64,000 nucleotides of DNA from Candidatus Opimibacter skivensis (GCA_016721905.1 JADKHH010000023.1:186001-250000), one strand, 5' to 3'; positions 51,348 through 60,185 are shown, numbered from the stretch's first letter. A program made the numbers and translations. The notes: generated from the letters alone by a model not told the origin.

Positions 51348-52361
51348 GTGGAACTCATCAACAACGCATCGCTAAAGGACTTTACCACCTTCGGGGTGGA
51401 GGCTGCCTGTGATCATCTGTACAGGGTGGAGGATTATGAAGAACTCAAGCTGGCGGTTCAATACCTGGAGCGGCCACTGATCCTGGGAGGTGGAAGTAAT
51501 GTCCTTCCGATTGGAGACATACATCGCAATGTGCTGCGGATAGAGATGAAGGGTATTCATTTACTTGAAGATGGAGATCAACCTATCATCGGCGTTGCTG
51601 CCGGTGAAGTGTGGCATGATTTCGTCATGTGGGCACTCAGGAATGATCTGGGTGGTGTTGAAAATTTATCATTGATACCCGGCACCATGGGCGCGGCACC
51701 GATGCAGAATATCGGAGCGTATGGCGTTGAGCTTGAATCAGTTTTTCATTCATTGCAGGCTATCGAGATCGGTACAGGAAAGGTGCGTGTCTTTTTTAAA
51801 GAGGAATGTAAGTTTGGATACCGGGATAGTATTTTTAAAAAAGAAGTAAAGGACAAATATGTGATTACCGGTGTCAATCTACAATTAACCCGCGATCATA
51901 AACTCAACACAACGTACGGTGCGATTCAGGATGTGTTGATAGAAAAAGGTATTAGTCATCCGACGATACATGATGTCAGTGACGCGGTCGTTTCTATACG
52001 TCAAAGCAAATTGCCTGATCCTAAAGTGATCGGTAATGCAGGAAGTTTTTTTAAAAATCCGGTTATACCTACCGAACAGTTTGAAAAGATAAAGGAGATG
52101 CATCCATCCTTACCTGGTTATCCTGCTGAAGTAGGTTTGACCAAAGTACCGGCAGGTTGGCTCATCGAACAATCAGGATGGAAAGGGTATCGGAAAGGGA
52201 ATGCAGGATGTTATGAAAAGCAAGCACTTGTATTGGTCAATCATGGAGGAGCGAGAGGAGAGGAGATATGGGAACTGGCCCAGGACATTATTTCATCGGT
52301 GAAAGATAAGTTTCAGATAGAATTAAATCCTGAGGTGAATCTGTGGGGAAATGAAAAATGA
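51348..52361 (+). CDS. murB: UDP-N-acetylenolpyruvoylglucosamine reductase
   Basis: 337 residues from GTG 51348 (MELINNASLKDFTTFGVEAA); a TTG at 51339 adds three residues. A -7-like TTATTTTG at 51334-51341 ends six bases before the GTG, favouring it. FAD-binding block LILGGGSNVLPIGD, then LSLIPGTMGAAPMQNIGAYG, GYRDSIFKKEVKDKYVITGV (catalytic YRDS), and NAGSFFKNPVIP with PAGWLIEQSGWKGYRKG. It reduces UDP-GlcNAc-enolpyruvate to UDP-MurNAc. E. coli-like type I length. Separate from the dcw cluster but next to it. Confidence 0.93.
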   Translation: MELINNASLKDFTTFGVEAACDHLYRVEDYEELKLAVQYLERPLILGGGSNVLPIGDIHRNVLRIEMKGIHLLEDGDQPIIGVAAGEVWHDFVMWALRNDLGGVENLSLIPGTMGAAPMQNIGAYGVELESVFHSLQAIEIGTGKVRVFFKEECKFGYRDSIFKKEVKDKYVITGVNLQLTRDHKLNTTYGAIQDVLIEKGISHPTIHDVSDAVVSIRQSKLPDPKVIGNAGSFFKNPVIPTEQFEKIKEMHPSLPGYPAEVGLTKVPAGWLIEQSGWKGYRKGNAGCYEKQALVLVNHGGARGEEIWELAQDIISSVKDKFQIELNPEVNLWGNEK

Positions 52362-52658
52362 AAAGTGAAGATTGAAGAGTGAAAAGTGGGGTGCTGAATG
52401 AATTGTCGCTTCTTACATCTGACTCTCACACGGGCCGGTGTCCACACCACCAGTATGGAATCTCGTGGTTGTTGGTGAGGACACCAACAACGGCTTCGCC
52501 ACTGGCTCGATGTCTGCACCACCATTCATATGCCGCTGGCCTGGTGTCCACACCACCAGCAAGGAATCTTGTGGTTGTTGGTGAGGACACCAACAACGGC
52601 TTCGCCGCTGGCTTAGATTTCATATTCACGAGTTTTAGGTGGGCAACAATAATTTCTT
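52362..52658. repeat. Pair of 71-bp direct repeats with AGGA-loop hairpins
   Basis: Copies at 52437-52507 and 52543-52613, about 95% alike. Each begins GGTGTCCACACC (itself a hairpin), contains a perfect hairpin with 10-bp arms GTTGTTGGTG/CACCAACAAC and an AGGA loop (52468-52491, 52574-52597), and ends GGCTTCGCCRCTGGCT. A degraded third fragment lies between. AGTGAAA heptamers precede them. No gene. Confidence 0.75.
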
Positions 52659-53063
52659 ATGAAAACCAAAACAATCAAACAAACCGTCACCTTTCCGACT
52701 ACGCCCGATAAGCTGTATGCCTTGCTGCTTGATTCGAAGAAATTGACGAAGATGCATGACGCTAAAGCAACCATGAGTAAGCGTCCGAAAGGCAAATTCA
52801 CTGTCTTCGATGGGTATTGTCATGGATATAATATGGAGCTGATCGAAGGTCAGAAAATAGAGCAGGCATGGGTCTTCCAGGAGGACGGCTGGCCGGAAGA
52901 TCATTACTCCGTTTGCACTTTTCTGCTCCAACCGACAACAATAGGCACAAAACTTGTATTTATACATAAGGGTGTGCCGGAACATAAGTATGAATCGATC
53001 AAGAGAGGATGGAGGACTTATTACTGGGATCCCCTGCTGCAGCAACTGCTGAAAGTAACCTGA
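52659..53063 (+). CDS. SRPBCC/AHSA1-like protein
   Basis: 134 residues: TIKQTVTFPTTPDKLYALLL at the start and the START-like core MSKRPKGKFTVFDGYCHGYN, IEQAWVFQEDGWPEDHYSVC and VFIHKGVPEHKYESIKRGWR near the end. This is the helix-grip fold of the AHSA1 (Aha1 C-terminal-like) group, used to bind hydrophobic ligands or partners; function of stand-alone bacterial members is mostly unknown. Alone between repeats and the next gene. Confidence 0.85.
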   Translation: MKTKTIKQTVTFPTTPDKLYALLLDSKKLTKMHDAKATMSKRPKGKFTVFDGYCHGYNMELIEGQKIEQAWVFQEDGWPEDHYSVCTFLLQPTTIGTKLVFIHKGVPEHKYESIKRGWRTYYWDPLLQQLLKVT

Positions 53064-53078
53064 GCCTTTGCAATACAG

Positions 53079-53115
53079 CCGACATGTTATTACACATTTT
53101 ATAAGTGTATGTCGG
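53079..53115. promoter_or_regulatory. Inverted repeat upstream of the BNR gene
   Basis: CCGACA (53079) pairs with TGTCGG (53110) and TACAC with GTGTA inside. It lies just upstream of the -7 box at 53125 and lacks a T run, so it could be an operator or the end of the previous transcript. Confidence 0.35.
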
Positions 53116-53124
53116 TGAAATTGC

Positions 53125-53132
53125 TATTTTTG
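53125..53132 (+). promoter_or_regulatory. -7 box abutting the BNR gene start
   Basis: TATTTTTG ends seven bases before ATG 53140; the alternative ATG at 53134 would lie only one base after it. Confidence 0.5.
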
Positions 53133-53139
53133 AATGACC

Positions 53140-55773
53140 ATGAACACATTTTCGAGAAGAACACTTTTTATTTTTTTAGCCTATCTGGTTATCGCTGTTG
53201 GGCTTACGGTCATTGTGTTAAGGAAACAGTATAGGTCGCCTGACCCTGAGCCACAGGAGCAGCGAGAGGCCGGGAAGCAATCCGGCAAGCTAAAGCCGCA
53301 TGAGCTTTTCTACTTAGATCGAAATTATCCAAACGGGCCGTCAAGGCCCGAACTTTTTAAAGAGAGGCTCAGCGCAGCCATTTCTTATGACCAGACCACC
53401 CCACGCTCTAACCGTGGTCTTGACTTTCCCTGGACCCTCGAAGGTCCTGGCAATATCGGCGGCAGAGTCAATACCATAGCCGTGAGCCCAGTCAACCCGG
53501 AGGTCATCCTGATCGGATTTTCCCAGGGAGGAATTTATCGCACGGCGGATGGGGGAATCAACTGGTACCCCGTTTTTGATGACCAGGCTTCCTTATCGAT
53601 CAGTCATATCACTTTTGATCCCCATGATCCCAGCCAGTTATGGGCTACGACCGGGGACGTGAATATTTCAGGATACCCATTTTTAGGTTCAGGAGTGTAT
53701 TGGTCAGGAAACGAAGGCGTGACCTGGACATACCGCGGACTGCAAAATACAGGGGTATTATCAAAGGTATTCGTAGACCTTACAAATCCGGAAATGATCT
53801 ACGTAGGTTCGATGGGATATCCGTCCCGCAAAGGAAATGAAAGAGGATTGTTCAGATCATCGGATGGAGGAGACTCATGGCAGAAGACATTGACCATTGA
53901 TGACAGCACAGGAATTATTGATATCGTCACAGATCCGTTTAAAGCCGGTCGTGTTTTTGCCTCGGGTTGGAAACGTATACGTTCAAGCACGATCAGTAGC
54001 TCATTGGGTCCAGGCACATCGTTATATGTGAGCGAGGATTATGGTGCCACATGGAGCAATGTAACGAATGGTCTTCCTGAAACTGAACATTCGCGTACGA
54101 GTCTGGAAGTCACCAATGATGGGACTCTTTTTATAAGTTATATCGGGGCCATTAATTCAGGCGAATGTGCAGGAAAGATCGAATCACTGCAAAGTATTTA
54201 TAAATCCTATGACGGAGGCCAGACCTGGGATACCATTCCGACGGCTCCGATACATGGTGTCGATTGCGATTTGTTTGGTGAGTTTGGGTGGTACTTTGAA
54301 GTGCTGAAAGTAAACCCCGAAAATCCGCTGGATATGTTTCTGCTCGGTGTGGATATACTTCGGACTGTAGATGGGGGATTAACCTGGTTTGAAGCTGCTC
54401 CACCATGGTGGACGTTTGCAGTTCATGCGGATAAGCATGATCTTGTGTTTGCTCATGGTCGTATCTATCTCGGTACGGATGGGGGTGCGTATACAACCGA
54501 TATCAATCAGGGTGAAGGGTGGACAGATTTTGAAAATATTCCTTCCACGCAATTTTACCGCACGGTCTTCAATCCGCATCTTCCTGATCAATACTTTGGT
54601 GGTGCGCAGGACAATGGCACCAGTGGAGGTAATGCATCCCTCTTCAATGAATGGCCGCGCTATTTTGGCGGAGACGGTTTTCAACCTCTATTTGATCCTG
54701 AAGAACCTGACTGGATGTATGTGACCGTGCAAAATGGAATTATCTATTTCAGGGAGAATGCAAGTTTAGAATTTGAGCGACTTACCAAAGGCTTGAGTGG
54801 CAGCCGATATTGGGACATGCCTTTTGTGATGAGCACACATGATCCGAAGATATTGTTTTGCGGATCTGACAGGATGTTTCGAATGGATATGCGAGATACC
54901 TCAAGAGAATGGAGGGAGATCAGCCCCGATCTGACGCGAGGTGAAATGCTCCTTGGCAGCAGATATCCTGCTATCACATCCATCGCGCAGTCTGAGCTTG
55001 ATGAAATGCGGTTGTATGCCGGCACACAGGATGGTCTCTTGTGGACCACAGGAGATGGAGGATTAAACTGGACCAATATCACGGAAGGCACACCAGGTTT
55101 TTATGTCACATCTATCACCTGTTCGACCATCCATCCGCAAGGCGTCATTGCCACTTATTCTGGATACAGGGACAATGATCATCAACCGTATATCTACAGA
55201 AGTGAAGATGCCGGATCCACATGGGCACCTATCCAGTCGGATCTGCCGATGATGGGGGTCAATAGTTTTTACATCTTGCCGGGGTGGAATGATGCTGTGC
55301 TTTTTGCCGCGACGGATGGAGGAGTATACCTGAGCCAGGATGCCGGAGAGAAATGGGAGCGTGTAGGCTCGAATATGCCTTATATGCCTGTGTATGATTT
55401 GGATTACAATCCGATAGAAGATAAATTGGTAGCAGCCACCTTTAGCAGGGGCATTATGACTTTTCCGATAGGCGAACTGGATCTTGTCAATTCAGTCGAT
55501 GTGACTAACCAGCATATACTGAAATTAGATATGACCGTTTACCCAACTATTACTACCGGTGTTTTAAACATAAGGTGCAACCAAGATCAATATTTGTCTT
55601 CTACGTTGAAATTTTTAGTGACAGATATGTTAGGAAATATAAGGCAGCAAGGTCAGGAAATTCTTAACTTTGAAAATCAGATTGATCTGGCAGGAGGTAT
55701 GCCGCCGGGTTTGTACCTTATCAATCTGCAGGTTGGTGGAAAAATAACTACAGAGAAATTCATTGTTCAATAG
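53140..55773 (+). CDS. BNR/sortilin-like propeller protein with T9SS domain
   Basis: 877 residues from ATG 53140 (MNTFSRRTLFIFLAYLVIAV), with an uncleaved-looking N-terminal hydrophobic segment. At least seven Asp-box (SxDxGxTW) repeats: SSDGGDSWQKT, SEDYGATWSNV, SYDGGQTWDTI, TVDGGLTWFEA, TGDGGLNWTNI, SEDAGSTWAPI and SQDAGEKWERV, spaced as in two stacked propellers of the VPS10/sortilin or xyloglucanase type. The end (LDMTVYPTITTGVLNIRCNQ to LAGGMPPGLYLINLQVGGK) is a T9SS sorting domain. No catalytic residues were assigned. It is followed at once by the GIY-YIG repeat array, whose first repeat starts 11 bases after the stop. Confidence 0.85.
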   Translation: MNTFSRRTLFIFLAYLVIAVGLTVIVLRKQYRSPDPEPQEQREAGKQSGKLKPHELFYLDRNYPNGPSRPELFKERLSAAISYDQTTPRSNRGLDFPWTLEGPGNIGGRVNTIAVSPVNPEVILIGFSQGGIYRTADGGINWYPVFDDQASLSISHITFDPHDPSQLWATTGDVNISGYPFLGSGVYWSGNEGVTWTYRGLQNTGVLSKVFVDLTNPEMIYVGSMGYPSRKGNERGLFRSSDGGDSWQKTLTIDDSTGIIDIVTDPFKAGRVFASGWKRIRSSTISSSLGPGTSLYVSEDYGATWSNVTNGLPETEHSRTSLEVTNDGTLFISYIGAINSGECAGKIESLQSIYKSYDGGQTWDTIPTAPIHGVDCDLFGEFGWYFEVLKVNPENPLDMFLLGVDILRTVDGGLTWFEAAPPWWTFAVHADKHDLVFAHGRIYLGTDGGAYTTDINQGEGWTDFENIPSTQFYRTVFNPHLPDQYFGGAQDNGTSGGNASLFNEWPRYFGGDGFQPLFDPEEPDWMYVTVQNGIIYFRENASLEFERLTKGLSGSRYWDMPFVMSTHDPKILFCGSDRMFRMDMRDTSREWREISPDLTRGEMLLGSRYPAITSIAQSELDEMRLYAGTQDGLLWTTGDGGLNWTNITEGTPGFYVTSITCSTIHPQGVIATYSGYRDNDHQPYIYRSEDAGSTWAPIQSDLPMMGVNSFYILPGWNDAVLFAATDGGVYLSQDAGEKWERVGSNMPYMPVYDLDYNPIEDKLVAATFSRGIMTFPIGELDLVNSVDVTNQHILKLDMTVYPTITTGVLNIRCNQDQYLSSTLKFLVTDMLGNIRQQGQEILNFENQIDLAGGMPPGLYLINLQVGGKITTEKFIVQ

Positions 55774-55783
55774 ACAGAGAACA

Positions 55784-56050
55784 GTTCGGCTACAACGCTC
55801 AACGACCGGGAATTAGGCATTGTTCGTTTCGGCTAACGCTCAACGACCGGGAATTACGCATTGTTCGTTTCGGCTAACGCTCAACGACCGGGGAATTCAC
55901 GATGAGATATTAGCTGGTTTTTGAAATTGGAATTTCGTTTCGGCCGTTTCGGCTAACGCTCAACGACCGGGGAATTCACGATGAGATCTTGTAGCTGGGT
56001 TTTCAAAATAGAATTCCGTTGTGGCCGTTTCGGCTAACGCTCAACGACCG
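55784..56050 (+). repeat. Left repeat array of the GIY-YIG locus (5 copies)
   Basis: Five copies of a ~26-bp repeat, GTTTCGGCTAACG followed by CTCAACGACCGGG, at 55784-55810, 55826-55851, 55867-55892, 55946-55972 and 56027-56050. Spacing is ~41, 41, 79 and 81 bp. The two longer periods are near-identical 80-bp units sharing GAATTCACGATGAGAT. All copies point the same way, opposite to the three copies after the nuclease gene. Confidence 0.9.
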
Positions 56051-56150
56051 AGATATTTGGCTGAAAATTTATTTTAGAAATTTTGACTCAGTGACAACGA
56101 AATCTCGATTGATCCCCCTATTTTAGTATTTCACCAGTTTGAAAAATAGT

Positions 56151-56501
56151 ATGAAAGGATTCATGTATATCCTTGAATGTGCTCAAGGGCTGTATTATAT
56201 TGGTAGCACGATTGATCTCAAAAAGAGAATTGAAGAACATCAAAGAGGGGAAGGTGCAAATTTTACAACAAAGAACTTGCCTGCCAAGTTGGTTTATTTT
56301 GAGGAGTTCAATAGAATAGACCTTGCTTTCAAAAGGGAAAAACAAGTACAAGGATGGAGCAGAAAAAAAAAGGAATCCCTAATTTTTGGCCATAAGGACC
56401 AATTACATAACCTATCTGAGTGTCGAAATGAAACCCACTTCAAAGTATCAATGGCCCAGCTAAAGTATGATCAGGAGAAGTTAAAGAATGAACCTACATA
56501 A
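56151..56501 (+). CDS. Solitary GIY-YIG endonuclease
   Basis: 116 residues from ATG 56151 (a TTG at 56139 is also in frame). The single GIY-YIG domain has YILECAQGLYYIGST (residues 6-20, standing for GIY...YIG), catalytic Arg26 in DLKKRIEEH, and the metal Glu63 in FKREKQVQGWSRKKKESLI. The family is the UvrC-N/SLX1-like short nuclease group. The tail (HNLSECRNETHFKVSMAQLK) is not recognised. No DNA-binding domain is fused. The gene is more AT-rich than its neighbours and lies between oppositely oriented arrays of the same ~26-bp repeat, with nothing else inside, which suggests a self-contained unit. Confidence 0.85.
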   Translation: MKGFMYILECAQGLYYIGSTIDLKKRIEEHQRGEGANFTTKNLPAKLVYFEEFNRIDLAFKREKQVQGWSRKKKESLIFGHKDQLHNLSECRNETHFKVSMAQLKYDQEKLKNEPT

Positions 56502-56510
56502 ACTCTAATC

Positions 56511-56680
56511 CGGTCGTTGAGCGTAGCCGAAACGATCGTACCGGAATACCCATTTAAGTCCCCATTACAAATATTATTTAAAAATACCCCGGTCGTTGAG
56601 CGTTAGCCGAAACGATCGATGCTGAAACCTCATCCTCCAATCCCACCAGTATACCCCGGTCGTTGAGCATTAGCCGAAAC
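56511..56680 (-). repeat. Right repeat array of the GIY-YIG locus (3 copies)
   Basis: Copies at 56511-56533, 56587-56613 and 56654-56680, reading on the plus strand CCCGGTCGTTGAGCG then TTAGCCGAAAC, i.e. the reverse complement of the left array. Copies 1 and 2 continue GATCG, giving terminal CGGTCGTT/AACGATCG complementarity (one G-T pair) within the repeat, so each unit can fold. Confidence 0.9.
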
Positions 56681-56813
56681 GAAAGGAGACGAACTGTACA
56701 CGCCTGAAACCACCAGGAATTAATTTTATCTTTATTCCGCCGATGTCCCGAGCATTCAATGAACACCGCGTTCAAGGCTAACTTATTTTACCACTTTTTG
56801 ATTTGCCAATACC

Positions 56814-59261
56814 ATGTGGATGAAAGATTGTCTCCTTCGTGTCCTGATGACAGGACTAGTTCTCGGGTTCATATCACTGACGCTAGGAGCTCAGACCAAC
56901 CTTACGGGTCGTGTTTCGGATGAAACGCATCAGCCGGTTCCCTTTGCGAATGTGCTTTTGCTTTCATCATCAGATAGTTCGCTGGTCAAGGGAGGTGTAG
57001 CAGGTGATGATGGTGGGTTCACGCTCAGCACTCTTGATGGGGGGAGTTATTTCCTCAAAGTCATGATGGTGGGATACCTCGATCATGATTCTGAAATCTT
57101 TGTATTGGAGGGCTCCAGTCGGGATAGGGATTTCGGAGAGATTATCCTGCATGAAGATGCGGTCATGATGGATGAAGTGCAGGTGGTCGCTAAGAAGGCT
57201 CTCTTTGAACAAAAGGTAGATCGCATGGTCGTCAATGTAGCCAGCAGCATTACAATGTCGGGCACTAATGCGCTGGAGGTACTCGAGAGGTCTCCAGGTG
57301 TGTTGGTCAACAGGCAGAGCAATACGATATCCGTCAGCGGGAAAAGTGGAGTAGTGGTGATGATCAATGGCCGTATCAACTATATGCCTGCAGAGGCAGT
57401 GACCCAATTGCTTGAAGGCATGAGTGCTGATAATATCGAACGCCTTGAGATCATGACAACACCACCTGCTGGATTGGATGCTGAAGGAAATGCCGGATAT
57501 ATCAATATCATCCTCAAGAAAAATATCGGTGACGGATTTAATGGAGGCTATGCCCTTGGTCTCGGTTATGGAAAAGGCGCCACTGGAAATGCGAACCTGA
57601 ACTTCAATTATCGTAAAGGAAAATCAAACCTCTACGGCGATTACGGCTATTTTCATGAATCGCAGGAGCAGACGTTTGAATTCTACAGACGCATCATGCT
57701 TAACGGAGAGCAACTTGAAACCGAGACGGTTTCTGATCGTTTTCCAGAACGAAATAATCACACAGCAAGACTGGGATTAGATTACCAGGTCAACGATAAG
57801 TTTATTATCGGGGGATTATTATCCGGATATAATACAAAATGGGTGATGGATGCTACTAATGTTGCCAACCTCTCCAGCGACGGTGTACTTGATACTGTCA
57901 TTACTGTCGATAATCATGAGTTGAATGAATGGAAGCACCTTGGAGGAAATATCAATCTGCAATATTCCTTTGCGGCCAACAAATCCCTTTCGATGGATGT
58001 AGATTACTTGTCATACCTGGATAACAATCCAACAGATTACAACAATCATTATGAAGATGGCGAGGGAAACTATCTATTTGAAAATTATACCAGGAGCACC
58101 AAGATGACACCGATTGAGATCAAGGTGGGCAAGATAGATTATGTCGCGCCTATCGGTACGAAACTGAAACTGGAAACAGGCGTAAAGGGAACGATTTCAA
58201 GTTTTACGAATGATGTTGGTGTCGAATACAGCAATGACGGGCAGGCCTGGGTTGAGGATCCTGAACTCACTGCTAAGTATGAACTGGATGAAGCCATTGC
58301 CGCCGGATATGTTTCCCTTGAGGCACCGATTGATCAGAAAACAAATATCAAGGCGGGTCTGCGATATGAATATACGGACTCCAACTTAGGCTCGGAGGAA
58401 GAGCAGAATATAGTTGATCGCCAATTCGGTAGCTTCTTTCCAACATTTTATATTTCGAGGAAACTCAATGAAAGCAGTACGCTGAATTTCGTGTACGGTA
58501 AACGGATTACACGACCGACCTTCAATGACATGGCGCCCTTTGTTATCTTCCTGGATCCTTACACTTTCTTCTCTGGTAACCCGGCAGTGCAACCTGCTAT
58601 CTCCAACAATTTTGAAGTGGGATATACATACAAATCAGCACTACTTTCCCTGAAATACGGAATTGAAGATAGCACCATCGCTAACTACCAAAGTGAGATC
58701 ATTGAAGGGACAAACAAGCAATTGTTGTATTCTGAAAATCTCAAGCAAACGAAAACACTTTCTTTAACGGTCTCTTTTCCTTTAACCCCTGTGAGTTGGT
58801 GGAATATGTATGTCAACGTAAGCGGTGTCTTGCAGGAAGCTCAGAAATATGATGAGTTTGGCCTGCAGTCCTATACAGCAGGCAATATCAGTGCATACAC
58901 TTCACAGACCTTTACCCTTCCAAAAACTTTTACGCTCGAGGTTACAGGCATGTATGTCAGTGGAGGCTTGTTTGGAATATTTGCCTTAAAGCCTTTTGGT
59001 TCAGTCAATGTCGGCTTGCAAAAGAAACTGGGTGAAAATGGCGGTGCTTTGCGACTGGTCGCCGATAATATATTCAATACAATGAACTATCGCGACGAAC
59101 TGAATCTGGAAGAACAGCAGCAGTATTATAGTGCAGAGCTGCAGTTTAGTCAGCCTACGTTAAAACTCACCTACACGCGTAACTTTGGTAATCAGAAGGT
59201 GACTGGTGTGCGGAAGCGCGCAACAGGGGCGGAAGAGGAGCGAAAACGGATAAATAATTAA
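56814..59261 (+). CDS. TonB-dependent receptor-type outer-membrane protein
   Basis: 815 residues. Signal peptide (MWMKDCLLRVLMTGLVLGFI, cleavage near LGAQ). A CarboxypepD_reg-like domain at ~28-105 (LTGRVSDETHQPVPFANVLL). The plug begins MMDEVQVVAKKALFEQKVDR and includes LERSPGVLVNRQSNTISVSG and VVMINGRINYM. The rest is a 22-strand-type barrel of the OMP_b-brl_3 kind, with TRPTFNDMAPFVIFLDPYTF and late strand LKLTYTRNFGNQKV, then a charged ~20-residue tail. It probably imports a siderophore, peptide or glycan with TonB. Four bases before the next gene. Confidence 0.87.
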   Translation: MWMKDCLLRVLMTGLVLGFISLTLGAQTNLTGRVSDETHQPVPFANVLLLSSSDSSLVKGGVAGDDGGFTLSTLDGGSYFLKVMMVGYLDHDSEIFVLEGSSRDRDFGEIILHEDAVMMDEVQVVAKKALFEQKVDRMVVNVASSITMSGTNALEVLERSPGVLVNRQSNTISVSGKSGVVVMINGRINYMPAEAVTQLLEGMSADNIERLEIMTTPPAGLDAEGNAGYINIILKKNIGDGFNGGYALGLGYGKGATGNANLNFNYRKGKSNLYGDYGYFHESQEQTFEFYRRIMLNGEQLETETVSDRFPERNNHTARLGLDYQVNDKFIIGGLLSGYNTKWVMDATNVANLSSDGVLDTVITVDNHELNEWKHLGGNINLQYSFAANKSLSMDVDYLSYLDNNPTDYNNHYEDGEGNYLFENYTRSTKMTPIEIKVGKIDYVAPIGTKLKLETGVKGTISSFTNDVGVEYSNDGQAWVEDPELTAKYELDEAIAAGYVSLEAPIDQKTNIKAGLRYEYTDSNLGSEEEQNIVDRQFGSFFPTFYISRKLNESSTLNFVYGKRITRPTFNDMAPFVIFLDPYTFFSGNPAVQPAISNNFEVGYTYKSALLSLKYGIEDSTIANYQSEIIEGTNKQLLYSENLKQTKTLSLTVSFPLTPVSWWNMYVNVSGVLQEAQKYDEFGLQSYTAGNISAYTSQTFTLPKTFTLEVTGMYVSGGLFGIFALKPFGSVNVGLQKKLGENGGALRLVADNIFNTMNYRDELNLEEQQQYYSAELQFSQPTLKLTYTRNFGNQKVTGVRKRATGAEEERKRINN

Positions 59262-59265
59262 GGAC

Positions 59266-59931
59266 ATGAAACTGAAAGTCATCATCACCGGATCAACCGG
59301 TATGGTTGGAAAGGGCGTACTACTCGAGTGCATAGATAGTCCCGAAGTAGAACAAATTCTCGTCATCAACCGAAGCCCTGTTGGTATCACTCATCCCAAG
59401 CTCAAAGAAATCATACACAAGGATTTCTTTGATTGGAGTGGTATTCGTGAGCAGCTCAATGGATACAATGCTTGTTTCTTTTGCATGGGTGTATCATCCG
59501 TGGGGATGAACGAAGCAGATTATCGGAGAATGACGTATGATCTTACCCTCGGATTTGCAAAGGAACTTTTGGCGAAGAATAATGGCATGACGTTTTGTTA
59601 TGTCTCCGGTGCAGGAACAGATAGCACAGAGCAAGGACGGATGATGTGGGCAAGGGTGAAAGGCAAAACAGAAAATGATCTGCTCGCACTTGGTTTTAAA
59701 GATTCTTATATGTTCCGGCCTGGTTTTATCCAGCCCATGAGAGGTATTAAATCGAAGACTGCTTTGTATCAAGGTATATATAACATCATCAGTCCGTTGT
59801 ATGGATTGCTGAGGCGTATGCCTAAGTATGTCACGACCACCGTGGTGATCGGTAAGGCAATGATTCGGGTGGCGATGGATGGGTGTGATAAAAAGGTGTT
59901 GGAGAGTGTGGATATAAATACTTTCAAATAG
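59266..59931 (+). CDS. NAD(P)-binding Rossmann protein (atypical SDR)
   Basis: 221 residues. Starts KVIITGSTGMVGKGVLLECI, the glycine-rich GxTGxxG site of atypical short-chain dehydrogenases, then CFFCMGVSSVGMNEADYRRM and CYVSGAGTDSTEQGRMMWAR and FRPGFIQPMRGIKSKT. This is the SDR_a5-like/HTATIP2-like epimerase group. The catalytic Tyr-x3-Lys is not in the usual form. Substrate unknown. It begins four bases after the receptor stop, so it is co-transcribed with it. Confidence 0.8.
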   Translation: MKLKVIITGSTGMVGKGVLLECIDSPEVEQILVINRSPVGITHPKLKEIIHKDFFDWSGIREQLNGYNACFFCMGVSSVGMNEADYRRMTYDLTLGFAKELLAKNNGMTFCYVSGAGTDSTEQGRMMWARVKGKTENDLLALGFKDSYMFRPGFIQPMRGIKSKTALYQGIYNIISPLYGLLRRMPKYVTTTVVIGKAMIRVAMDGCDKKVLESVDINTFK

Positions 59932-59940
59932 AATAAATTT

Positions 59941-60076
59941 TAAGGGTACGGACAGGACGCGTCCCGGCCGCTCCCTAATTTTTTTTATTTGATGGAGGGA
60001 TATCATCGCGTCCTGTCCGTACCCTTAAATTTTATTTATTTGGAGGGAGGGATATCATCGGGTCCTGTCCGTACCC
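59941..60076. repeat. 21-bp perfect inverted repeat with a third copy
   Basis: Arm TAAGGGTACGGACAGGACGC+G (59941-59961) is perfectly complementary to 60007-60027, loop 45 bp. A third copy, GGTCCTGTCCGTACCC (60061-60076), repeats the right arm with its upstream GGAGGGATATCATCG. It could terminate the operon ending at 59931 but has no T run; the extra direct copy points to a repeat family. The gap 59932-60185 has no gene. Confidence 0.8.
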
Positions 60077-60185
60077 AACTCTTCATCTTGTGAAGCACTT
60101 AGGCATATTTCGTATCTATACTGAAGATCCCTTTAAAAGTCAATACATTCATGGGTGGTTTAAGCAATCCTAAATTCAAAATGAA

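Noticed and set aside
52379..52711. 110-codon open frame after murB
   Set aside because: It is formed by the 71-bp direct repeats and runs into the SRPBCC gene in another frame.
55784..56050. CRISPR array
   Set aside because: Only five repeats, irregular spacing, the 'spacers' are themselves similar to each other, the same repeat continues in inverted orientation after a gene, and no cas genes are present.
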